Positions 1 to 7,111 of a stretch of DNA of 64,000 nucleotides are shown in pieces. A program made the position numbers and the translations under genes. Below the pieces are notes generated by a model. The model saw only the letters and a list, made by a program, of their open reading frames with translations, was not told where the DNA came from and did no database searches. The stretch lies in contig CAWBVU010000002.1 of the NCBI GenBank assembly GCA_963792405.1, forward strand, positions 31,647 to 95,646. Direction: 5' to 3'. The stretch comes from SZUA-442 sp963792405 (GTDB taxonomy: Bacteria > Actinomycetota > Acidimicrobiia > Spongiisociales > UBA5794). Every line of letters starts with the position of its first letter. Within the stretch, counting starts at the first letter, position 1.

Positions 1-299
1 GGATTCCCACCCTCGATGCGGACGTCGTTGAGCTCCTGGAAGCTCCGGTCTCCGGTGATCAGAACGGACTTGCCCGACTCTGCCTCCCACGGATCCATGG
101 CATCCTGGAACGCCAACAGCTCCGTAGCCGTCTCGGGTCCGAAGATCTCGACGAAGCCGGTGTCCTCACCGCCTCCGCCTTCGCCACCCGATGCTGCTGT
201 CGTGGTCGTCTCTTCGTCGCCACCGTCATCGGACGAACACGCCGCGACGATCAGGGCGAACGCGAAGATGAGGATCACCACGCTGCGGAATCTCTTCAT
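1..299 (-). CDS. Sugar ABC transporter substrate-binding lipoprotein, N-terminal part (runs off the window)
   Basis: About 99 codons are visible before the window edge. The ATG at 299 follows a good ribosome site (GAGGGAG). The protein begins with a lipoprotein signal: basic MKRFR, a hydrophobic stretch, then VAAC with the lipidated Cys at residue 21. A flexible acidic and Thr-rich linker follows, and then VEIFGPETATELL, which resembles the start of the mature domain of AglE-like (CUT1) sugar-binding proteins. It would be an extracytoplasmic, membrane-tethered sugar receptor. It is divergent from the catabolic operon starting at 472 and may import that operon's substrate; this is inference. 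The rest of the gene and any permease genes lie outside the window. Confidence 0.75.
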   Translation of the reverse strand, partial: MKRFRSVVILIFAFALIVAACSSDDGGDEETTTTAASGGEGGGGEDTGFVEIFGPETATELLAFQDAMDPWEAESGKSVLITGDRSFQELNDVRIEGGN

Positions 300-316
300 T
301 CGAGCTCCCTCTCTCT

Positions 317-358
317 GTCGAATGTGTGGACGGCGCGCGAAGCGCCAGCCCATTCGAC
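317..358. promoter_or_regulatory. Perfect 8-bp inverted repeat in a divergent promoter region
   Basis: GTCGAATG at 317-324 and CATTCGAC at 351-358 are perfect inverted repeats, and the 26 bases between them contain a second dyad, GGCGC-GCGAA-GCGCC. The element sits between the divergent binding-protein gene and the operon starting at 472, so it could be a shared operator or a leader hairpin. No regulator gene for this operon is visible. Confidence 0.35.
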
Positions 359-471
359 GATAGCACTGTCGGGGTGGCGAGGAGGGATCGACGCCCCCTC
401 GGAGTGGCAGCAGCCCGCCAGCTACGATGAGGGGCCCGCACGGGCCGTCGATCCACAGGAGGGAACCCCAC

Positions 472-1707
472 ATGGGCATCGTCGACACGCCCAGCTTCGT
501 CACCCACCTCGAGTGCTCCTACACGGGCGCGGCATATCCCGCAGGCGAGGTGCACGGCCTCTCCGAAGAGGGCAAGCCTCTCCTCGTCAGGTACGACCTC
601 GACGGCATCGCCTCGTCCGTCAGCAAGGCCGACCTCGCCACCCGCCCCGACGGCATGTGGCGCTATCGCGAGTTCCTCCCCGTCCGCCGTACCGAGAATG
701 TCGTGTCCCTCGGCGAGACGCAGACGCCACTGGTGTCGCTCCCCGCGATGGAACGGAAGCTCGGGGCCCGGTCCATCGTCGTCAAGGACGAAGGGCGCCT
801 CCCGACGGGGTCGTTCAAGGCTCGTGGGCTCGGGATGGCGGTGTCGATGGCGAAGGAGCTCGGAATCACCAGGCTCGCCATGCCCACCAATGGGAACGCC
901 GGCGCGGCACTGGCGGCCTATGGCACGAGGGCCGGCATGGAGACCTACATCTTCTGCCCCGCGGACACGCCAGAGGTGAACGTGAGGGAGATCGCCCTCC
1001 AGGGCGGGAAGGTGTGGAGGGTCGACGGGCTCATCGACGACTGCGGCAGGATCGTCGGGGCTGGCAAGGAGCCAATGGGGTGGTTCGACGTGTCCACCCT
1101 CAAGGAGCCGTACCGCATCGAGGGGAAGAAGACGATGGGCCTCGAGCTCGCCGACCAGCTCGGATGGGAGCTCCCTGACGTGATCTTCTACCCGACGGGC
1201 GGGGGCACGGGCCTCATCGGCATGTGGAAGGCCTTCAAGGAACTGCGCGCCATGGGCTGGATCACCGGGGACCTCCCCCGCATGGTCGCCGTCCAGGCGT
1301 CGGGATGTGCACCCATCGTGCGTGCCTACCACGAGGGCGAGCGGCATGCCGAGCGTTGGCCCGACGCCCACACGATCGCATCGGGCATCAGGGTTCCCGT
1401 CGCGATCGGTGACTTCCTCATCCTCGATGCGGTCCGTGAGAGCGGCGGGTTCGCCATCGATGTTCCCGACGAGGAGATCGAGTCGCTCGCATCGAGCGTG
1501 CCGGCAGGCGACGGCCTGCTGCTGTGCCCCGAGGGTGCGGCCACTGCGGCAGCGTACGTCACGGCCCTCGCCGAGGGACTGGTCGGCCGGGACGAGCGGG
1601 CGGTCCTCTTCAACTGCGGGAGCGGCCTCAAATACCCGATGCCACCGGCCGACCGCGTCCTCGACGTCTCGGTACCGATCGACTGGGAGGCGCTCGCCGA
1701 GGCGTGA
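472..1707 (+). CDS. Threonine synthase-like PLP-dependent enzyme
   Basis: A 411-residue fold-type II PLP enzyme. The motif TGSFKARG places the PLP-binding Lys at residue 116, TNGNAGAALAAYG follows, and a glycine-rich phosphate loop (TGGGTG) lies near residue 243. The family releases or exchanges a phosphate or hydroxyl group at the beta or gamma carbon of an amino acid; in threonine synthase the substrate is O-phosphohomoserine. The ATG at 472 is preceded by AGGAGGG and preferred over an upstream ATG at 427. It is the first gene of an operon of sugar genes with no other threonine biosynthesis gene nearby, so a role in biosynthetic threonine supply is doubtful. The true substrate is unknown. 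Confidence 0.75.
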   Translation: MGIVDTPSFVTHLECSYTGAAYPAGEVHGLSEEGKPLLVRYDLDGIASSVSKADLATRPDGMWRYREFLPVRRTENVVSLGETQTPLVSLPAMERKLGARSIVVKDEGRLPTGSFKARGLGMAVSMAKELGITRLAMPTNGNAGAALAAYGTRAGMETYIFCPADTPEVNVREIALQGGKVWRVDGLIDDCGRIVGAGKEPMGWFDVSTLKEPYRIEGKKTMGLELADQLGWELPDVIFYPTGGGTGLIGMWKAFKELRAMGWITGDLPRMVAVQASGCAPIVRAYHEGERHAERWPDAHTIASGIRVPVAIGDFLILDAVRESGGFAIDVPDEEIESLASSVPAGDGLLLCPEGAATAAAYVTALAEGLVGRDERAVLFNCGSGLKYPMPPADRVLDVSVPIDWEALAEA

Positions 1708-1709
1708 CC

Positions 1710-2645
1710 ATGGCTCGCATCGTGATCTCCGAATTCATGGACCAGACCGCCGTCGACCGGCTGTCCGCGGACGCCGACGTCGTGTACGACCCGACCCTCG
1801 CCGACGATCGGGGCCGCCTGCTCGAGGTCGTCGGCGGCGCCGACGCCCTGATCGTGCGGAACCGAACACAGGTCGACGCCGCACTTCTCTCAGGGGCATC
1901 ACGCCTCGTCGTGGTCGGCCGGCTCGGTGTGGGCCTCGACAACATCGACCTCGAGGCCTGCGCCTCCCGATCGATCGCTGTGCGACCGGCGACGGGCGCC
2001 AACGCCGTCGCTGTCGCCGAGTACGTCATCGCCGCGGTGATGGCGCTCATCCGCGGGAGCTTCTTCGCAACGGGTGCCGTGATCGGAGGCGACTGGCCCC
2101 GCGCCGAGGCGACGGGCTTCGAGGTGCGCGGCCGCACATTGGGGCTCATCGGCTACGGCGCGATCGCCCGCATCGTGGCCGACCTCGCCCGCGGCCTGGG
2201 CATGGCGGTCGTGGCCCACGATCCCTACGTGGACCCCGCGGATCCCCTATGGGGCGCCACCCGGAACCTCCCCCTTGCCGAGTTGCTGGCCGCGTCGGAC
2301 GCGGTCAGCTTGCACGTCCCGCTCACGGACGACACTCGCGGGCTGATCGGCGCAGACGAGATCGCCATGATGAAGCCGACCGCCGTGCTCGTGAACACGG
2401 CGCGCGGGGGCATCGTCGACGAGACCGCACTCATCAGCGCCCTGTCTGCAGGGGAACTTCGCGGCGCCGCCCTCGACGTCTTCGATCGTGAGCCGGTGGG
2501 AGCCGAGGAGGGCAAGGTGTTCGAGGACGTCCCGAACCTGCTCCTCACGCCCCACGTGGCGGGGATCACCGAGGAGTCGAACCGGCGGGTCAGCGACATG
2601 ATCGCCGACGAGGTGATCGCCGTCCTCGAGGGGAGTACGACGTGA
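1710..2645 (+). CDS. D-isomer-specific 2-hydroxyacid dehydrogenase, resembling (S)-sulfolactate dehydrogenase
   Basis: A 311-residue NAD-dependent 2-hydroxyacid dehydrogenase. The N terminus (ISEFMDQTAVDRL) resembles SlcC-type sulfolactate dehydrogenases. The nucleotide-binding segment GLIGYGAIARIVADLARG and the usual catalytic Arg (NTARGG), Glu (FDREP) and His (TPHVAG) are all present. It starts 2 bases after the preceding stop and overlaps the kinase start by GTGA. It would interconvert a 2-hydroxy acid and a 2-oxo acid. The sulfolactate assignment rests on remembered similarity to this subfamily, and 3-phosphoglycerate or another hydroxy acid is also possible. Confidence 0.75.
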   Translation: MARIVISEFMDQTAVDRLSADADVVYDPTLADDRGRLLEVVGGADALIVRNRTQVDAALLSGASRLVVVGRLGVGLDNIDLEACASRSIAVRPATGANAVAVAEYVIAAVMALIRGSFFATGAVIGGDWPRAEATGFEVRGRTLGLIGYGAIARIVADLARGLGMAVVAHDPYVDPADPLWGATRNLPLAELLAASDAVSLHVPLTDDTRGLIGADEIAMMKPTAVLVNTARGGIVDETALISALSAGELRGAALDVFDREPVGAEEGKVFEDVPNLLLTPHVAGITEESNRRVSDMIADEVIAVLEGSTT

Positions 2646-3544
2646 GCCTCGTCACCTGTGTCGGGCTCGCCGTCCAGGACCTCGTGTTCACCATGGGCGA
2701 GCCGGTCATCGCAGGCGAGAAGAACTTCGCGTCGGACCTGAGGGCCGTCGGTGGGGGACCCGCAGCGAACGCGGCCGTCGCCGTGGCGATGCTCGGCGGG
2801 ACGGCCCGGCTGATCTCGGCCGTCGGCGTCGACGGGATCGGCGACGAGATCGTCAGGGAACTCGCAGGATTCGGCGTCGACACGACGCGGATCCGCCGGG
2901 TCGAGGCGCCCTCAGCCATGTCGGCGGTGCTCGTGGCGAGTGACGGAGACCGCACCATCATCAACCGCACCGACCCGGCCCTCTGGTCGTCGGCGTCGCT
3001 GCCGTCCCGAGACGACCTCGAAGGGAGCACCGCAGTCCTCGTCGATGTCCGCTGGATGGAAGGAGCCCTCGCCGCGGTCGGCATCGCACACGACCTCGGC
3101 ATCCCCGCCGTCGTGGACTGCGACCTCACCGACGCACCCGTTCCGGACGAGCTCCTCCACCGCGCGACGCACGTCGTGTTCTCCGAGCCTGCCTTCTCGC
3201 GCGCCCGTGGCGCCGTCACCGGCACGGCCGTGGAGGCGCTCGCACGTTCGATCGGCGGCGTGGTCGCGGTCACGAGGGGATCCGACGGCGTGCTGTGGAG
3301 CGATGGTGGGCCGTCGAGCCACACCGATGCCGTTCGGGTCACGGTGGTCGACACCCTCGGTGCGGGCGACGTCTTCCACGGCGCCTTCGCGCTGGGCGTG
3401 GCGGGGGGTGGCGCGATTGCGGATATCGTGCGATGGTCATCGGTCGCCGCCGCGCTCAAGTGCGCCCACGGCGGCGGCAGGTTCGGCTTCCCGACCCTGT
3501 CCGAGGTCGAGGCGCACATGGAGGAGAGCACGCCGTGGAGATGA
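2642..3544 (+). CDS. PfkB-family sugar kinase
   Basis: A 300-residue ribokinase-like kinase. The N-terminal signature (VGGGPAANAAVAVAMLGG) and the C-terminal PfkB signature DTLGAGDVFHGAF, with catalytic Asp at residue 243, are intact. It phosphorylates a sugar or keto-sugar with ATP in the cytoplasm. The gene starts with GTG inside the stop of the dehydrogenase gene and overlaps the aldolase start by ATGA, so translational coupling is likely. With an isomerase and a LacD/YihT-type aldolase in the same operon, the expected role is phosphorylation of a ketohexose (or sulfofructose) at C1 before aldol cleavage. The exact substrate cannot be read from the sequence. Confidence 0.8.
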   Translation: MSLVTCVGLAVQDLVFTMGEPVIAGEKNFASDLRAVGGGPAANAAVAVAMLGGTARLISAVGVDGIGDEIVRELAGFGVDTTRIRRVEAPSAMSAVLVASDGDRTIINRTDPALWSSASLPSRDDLEGSTAVLVDVRWMEGALAAVGIAHDLGIPAVVDCDLTDAPVPDELLHRATHVVFSEPAFSRARGAVTGTAVEALARSIGGVVAVTRGSDGVLWSDGGPSSHTDAVRVTVVDTLGAGDVFHGAFALGVAGGGAIADIVRWSSVAAALKCAHGGGRFGFPTLSEVEAHMEESTPWR

Positions 3545-4590
3545 GTGCGGGAAAGCTGTGGGGCCTGCGACGCCTCGCCGACGATGACGGCCGGTTCACG
3601 ATGCTCGCCGTGGACCAGCGGCCACCGATCAAGGACCTCGTCAGGGCGGCCCGCGGGGCGAGCGTCGCCGACTACGAGGACGTCGCACTGGTCAAGCGCC
3701 TCCTCGTCGAGGAACTCGGTCCGACGGCCTCCGCGGTCCTGGTCGACCCCCACTACGCGTACCCGATGGCCATCGACGCCGTGTCACCGCGGCAGGGCCT
3801 GCTCGTCACCCTCGAGGACTCGGTCTTCGTCGAGACGGACGAGGGTCGTCTCTCGTCATCGATCGATGACTGGTCGGTCGAGAAGATCCGTCGCATGGGC
3901 GCGGACGCGGTCAAGGTGCTCGCCTGGTACCGGCCCGACGCAGCTCCTGCGGTGAGGGAGCACCAGCGTGAGTTCGTGGCCCGCATCGGGGACGAGTGCC
4001 GGCGATACGACATCCCCTTCCTCTTCGAGCTCCTCGTCTACAGCTTCCCCGGCGACGACCATCACACGACGGGATACGTCGAGCAGCCGGAGAAGCGGGC
4101 GGATCACGTCCTCGAGAGCATCGCCGCCTTCTCCCCCAGGGAGTACGGGGTCGACGTCTTCAAGCTGGAGAGCCCGATTCCCGCGAGCGAAGTGCCGGAT
4201 CCCGAAGGCGACGAGACCGTTCGCATCGAGGCGACCCAGGCCCTGTTCAACGAGATCAACCGCCTCTCACCCGTGCCGTGGGTGATGCTCTCCGCCGGGG
4301 CCTCGAAAGAGGCCTTCAGGCGCATCCTCACCTACGCCTTCCGCGCCGGTGCGAGCGGGTTCCTCGCCGGGAGGGCGATCTGGTGGGACGAGCTCCAGCG
4401 ATATCCCGACATCAAAGCGACCCGAGAGGCGCTGCGCGCGGGGAGTCGACCCTACATGGAGGACATCAGCGCCCTGGCCGCTGCGCACGCGCTGCCCTAT
4501 GCCCGCCACAAGGCCTACGCACCCGACGGGCCCTCACTGGCCAACGCCGATGCGGCCTTCCGCCACAAGTACGAGGGGATGGCACCGTGA
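3541..4590 (+). CDS. Class I aldolase of the LacD/YihT (tagatose-1,6-bisphosphate or sulfofructose-phosphate) family
   Basis: A 349-residue TIM-barrel aldolase. The early motif FTMLAVDQRPPIKDL matches both LacD and YihT families. The Schiff-base Lys is residue 208 in DVFKLESP, and the C-terminal SGFLAGRAIWW phosphate-binding segment is closer to YihT (GRAVW) than to LacD as I recall them. It would split a ketose 1-phosphate into dihydroxyacetone phosphate and an aldehyde. At 349 residues it is longer than YihT and nearer LacD in length. It overlaps the kinase by ATGA and the next gene by GTGA. Substrate is unresolved: tagatose bisphosphate, sulfofructose phosphate or another deoxy sugar phosphate. 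Confidence 0.8.
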   Translation: MSAGKLWGLRRLADDDGRFTMLAVDQRPPIKDLVRAARGASVADYEDVALVKRLLVEELGPTASAVLVDPHYAYPMAIDAVSPRQGLLVTLEDSVFVETDEGRLSSSIDDWSVEKIRRMGADAVKVLAWYRPDAAPAVREHQREFVARIGDECRRYDIPFLFELLVYSFPGDDHHTTGYVEQPEKRADHVLESIAAFSPREYGVDVFKLESPIPASEVPDPEGDETVRIEATQALFNEINRLSPVPWVMLSAGASKEAFRRILTYAFRAGASGFLAGRAIWWDELQRYPDIKATREALRAGSRPYMEDISALAAAHALPYARHKAYAPDGPSLANADAAFRHKYEGMAP

Positions 4591-5981
4591 GGCTCGGGGT
4601 CGTCGCCATCGCACGACCGACCTTCGACGTCCCATTCGCCGAACAGACCGCCTCCGCCGCGTTCGGGAACCTCGTGGCGAGTGGTCATGACATCGTCGGG
4701 GCCCCCGACCTGAGGATGGACGTCGATGCCGTGCACGCCGCGGTCGCCGACCTCGATGCTGCCGACGTCGACGCGATCGTGGTGCTCCAGGCCACCTTCG
4801 CCGACTCGTCCCTCGCCGTCGCGGCGACATCGACCGATCGTCCCGCGCTGCTGTGGGCCGTCCCGGAGGAACGCACGGGCGGACGGCTCCGCCTCAATTC
4901 GTTCTGTGGGATCAACCTCGCCGCCTTCACCCTCACCAACCTCGGGCGCCGCTACCTCTGGCTGCACGCCGCCGCGGATGCACCCGATGCGCCCGCGCGG
5001 ATCGTCGAGGCCCTCGGCTCGGGGTCGATGCCCGCTCCCACAGGCATGGTGTGGTCCCTGACCATCGAGGAGGACGACCGACGTGCCGCAGGCGAAGTGG
5101 TCGAGCGGCTCCGCTCGACGACGATCGGCCGTGTCGGTGAGCGACCGGACGGGTTCGAGCCCTGCGGCTACGAGCCCTCGGTGCTTGGCGCCACCCTCGG
5201 TGTCACGGTGAACGAGGTGCCCCTCCCCGACCTCTTCGAGCGGGCGGATGCGGCGAGCACCGCCGAGGTCGCTGCCGCATACGATCGGGCCGCCGGCTTC
5301 CTCTCGGGCATCGACGACGTCGATCAGGACTCGCTGGATCGCAGCCTTCGGCTGAATGCCGGCTTGCGGTCCCTCATCGATGACCACGGCTGGTCCGGCG
5401 TGGCGACCCGTTGCTGGCCGGAGACCTTCACGGAGTTCGGTGGCGCCGCGTGCACGCCGATGGCGATGCTCACCGACGACCACACGCCCGGTTCGTGCGA
5501 GGCCGACGTCTACGGCAACATCACCGGCCTCGTGCTGTCGTGGCTCGGCGGTTCGGCGAGCTTCGTCGCCGACCTCGTGGACCTCGATCCGGCGACCGGC
5601 ACAGGGGTGATGTGGCACTGCGGATTGGCGCCGTTCGAGATGGCGGACCCGGAGTCGGTACCGACAGCGACGATCCACTCCAACCGACGGAAGCCGCTCC
5701 TGAGCGAGTTCCCGCTCAAGCCGGGACGCGTCACCATTGCGCGGTTCAGCCAGTCGAGTGGACAGCAGCGACTCCTGATCGGCGGCGGGGAGATGCTGCG
5801 GGAGCCGCTCGCCTTCTCCGGCACGGCAGGCGTGATCCGCTTCGATACCCCCGTCCCACAGGTCCTGGACACGATCATGACCGAAGGACTCGAGCATCAC
5901 TACGGGTTGGTGTACGGCGACGTCCGCGCCGCATTGTTCGCCACCGCGACGGAGCTCGGGATCCAGGCCGTGATGCTCTGA
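4587..5981 (+). CDS. L-fucose/L-arabinose isomerase-like protein
   Basis: A 464-residue protein beginning at GTG 4587, overlapping the aldolase stop. The N-terminal half looks like the fucose isomerase N domain (segments such as DAIVVLQATFADS and FCGINLAAFTL), and the C-terminal half carries WPETFTEFGGAACTPMAML, with an acidic metal-ligand segment typical of the L-fucose isomerase C domain, and a late HHYGLVYGD motif. The family converts aldoses to ketoses using a divalent metal. As the only isomerase in the operon it should supply the ketose for the kinase. A similar family member acts as a sulfoquinovose isomerase in some bacteria; that link is inference. Confidence 0.72.
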   Translation: MRLGVVAIARPTFDVPFAEQTASAAFGNLVASGHDIVGAPDLRMDVDAVHAAVADLDAADVDAIVVLQATFADSSLAVAATSTDRPALLWAVPEERTGGRLRLNSFCGINLAAFTLTNLGRRYLWLHAAADAPDAPARIVEALGSGSMPAPTGMVWSLTIEEDDRRAAGEVVERLRSTTIGRVGERPDGFEPCGYEPSVLGATLGVTVNEVPLPDLFERADAASTAEVAAAYDRAAGFLSGIDDVDQDSLDRSLRLNAGLRSLIDDHGWSGVATRCWPETFTEFGGAACTPMAMLTDDHTPGSCEADVYGNITGLVLSWLGGSASFVADLVDLDPATGTGVMWHCGLAPFEMADPESVPTATIHSNRRKPLLSEFPLKPGRVTIARFSQSSGQQRLLIGGGEMLREPLAFSGTAGVIRFDTPVPQVLDTIMTEGLEHHYGLVYGDVRAALFATATELGIQAVML

Positions 5982-5994
5982 CACGAGGAGAGCC

Positions 5995-7080
5995 ATGACA
6001 TCCGGTTCACCATCGCACGACGTCCGATACGGTGTCATCGGCACCGGCATGATGGGCATCGAGCACATCGAGAACGTCAATGCCATCGAGGGTGCCCGGG
6101 TGACCGCCATCTCCGACCCCGATCCCGGGTCACGGTGGAGGGGCCAGAAGGCCGCCGAGCTCCCTGACGACGCCGTGTTCGCCGACCACAAGGACCTGCT
6201 CGCGTCGGGACTCGTCGACGCGGTGGTCCTGGTCTCTCCGAACCACACCCACGCCGAGATCCTCGAGGACGTCATCGCCTCCGGGGTCGACTTCCTCACC
6301 GAGAAGCCGCTCGCGACCACCGTCGAGGACGCCCAGCGGGTGGTGGAGGCGGCCGAGGGTTACCCGGGCGTGGCCTGGATGGGCCTCGAGTACCGGTACA
6401 AGCCCGCCATCGCCCGCCTGCTGGACGAGGTCCGGTCCGGAGTCGTCGGCACTCCCCGGATGGTCTTCATCCGCGAGCACCGGTTCCCGTTCCTCGTCAA
6501 GGTCGGTAACTGGAACCGGTTCACGGAGAACACGGGAGGCACCCTCGTCGAGAAGTGCTGCCACTTCTTCGACCTGATGAACCTCATCACGGGGTCCGAG
6601 CCCGTGCGTGTATTCGCCTCCGGCGCCCAGGACGTGAACCACCTCGACGAGCGATACGACGGGCGCACACCGGACATGCTCGACAACGCCTATGTGATCG
6701 TGGACTACGCCAACGGGGCGAGGGCGTTGCTGGACCTCTGCATGTTCGCGGAGGGATCCCGCAACGAGCAGGAGCTGGCTGTCACCGGCGAGGTGGCCAA
6801 GATCGAGGCGTTCGTTCCGGAGAACCTGGTGCGGATCTCCACGCGGGACGGGAAGGTCGACGAGGTCGTCGTCGAGGACGAGCGCATCGCCTACGCGGGA
6901 CTCCACGAGGGAGCCTCCTACCTCGAGCACCTCGACTTCCTCGACGCGATCCGGACGGATAGCCCGGCGAAGGTCACCCTCGCAGACGGGCTGCTGTCGG
7001 TTGCGATGGGTGTCGCAGCCCATCGCTCGATCGACGAGGGCAGGCCCGTCTCGATGTCCGAGGTGCTCGGCACGTCCTGA
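5995..7080 (+). CDS. Gfo/Idh/MocA-family NAD(P)-dependent oxidoreductase
   Basis: A 361-residue enzyme starting at ATG 5995 after ACGAGGAG. It has an N-terminal Rossmann fold with GVIGTGMMG, the hallmark EKPLATT motif around residue 103, and a C-terminal alpha/beta substrate domain (GGTLVEKCCHFFDLM). Members oxidise or reduce hydroxyls on sugars, inositols or sugar acids. It is the last gene of the operon from 472, 13 bases after the isomerase gene, and is one of four Gfo/Idh/MocA paralogues in the window. The substrate cannot be assigned. Confidence 0.85.
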   Translation: MTSGSPSHDVRYGVIGTGMMGIEHIENVNAIEGARVTAISDPDPGSRWRGQKAAELPDDAVFADHKDLLASGLVDAVVLVSPNHTHAEILEDVIASGVDFLTEKPLATTVEDAQRVVEAAEGYPGVAWMGLEYRYKPAIARLLDEVRSGVVGTPRMVFIREHRFPFLVKVGNWNRFTENTGGTLVEKCCHFFDLMNLITGSEPVRVFASGAQDVNHLDERYDGRTPDMLDNAYVIVDYANGARALLDLCMFAEGSRNEQELAVTGEVAKIEAFVPENLVRISTRDGKVDEVVVEDERIAYAGLHEGASYLEHLDFLDAIRTDSPAKVTLADGLLSVAMGVAAHRSIDEGRPVSMSEVLGTS

Positions 7081-7111
7081 GATCCGGCAGATGCGGCGGT
7101 ATCGTCGCGGG

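Noticed and set aside
4515..6320. 601-residue minus-strand open frame opposite the isomerase gene
   Set aside because: Arg/Gly/Asp-rich shadow of the plus-strand gene, with no family motif or ribosome site.
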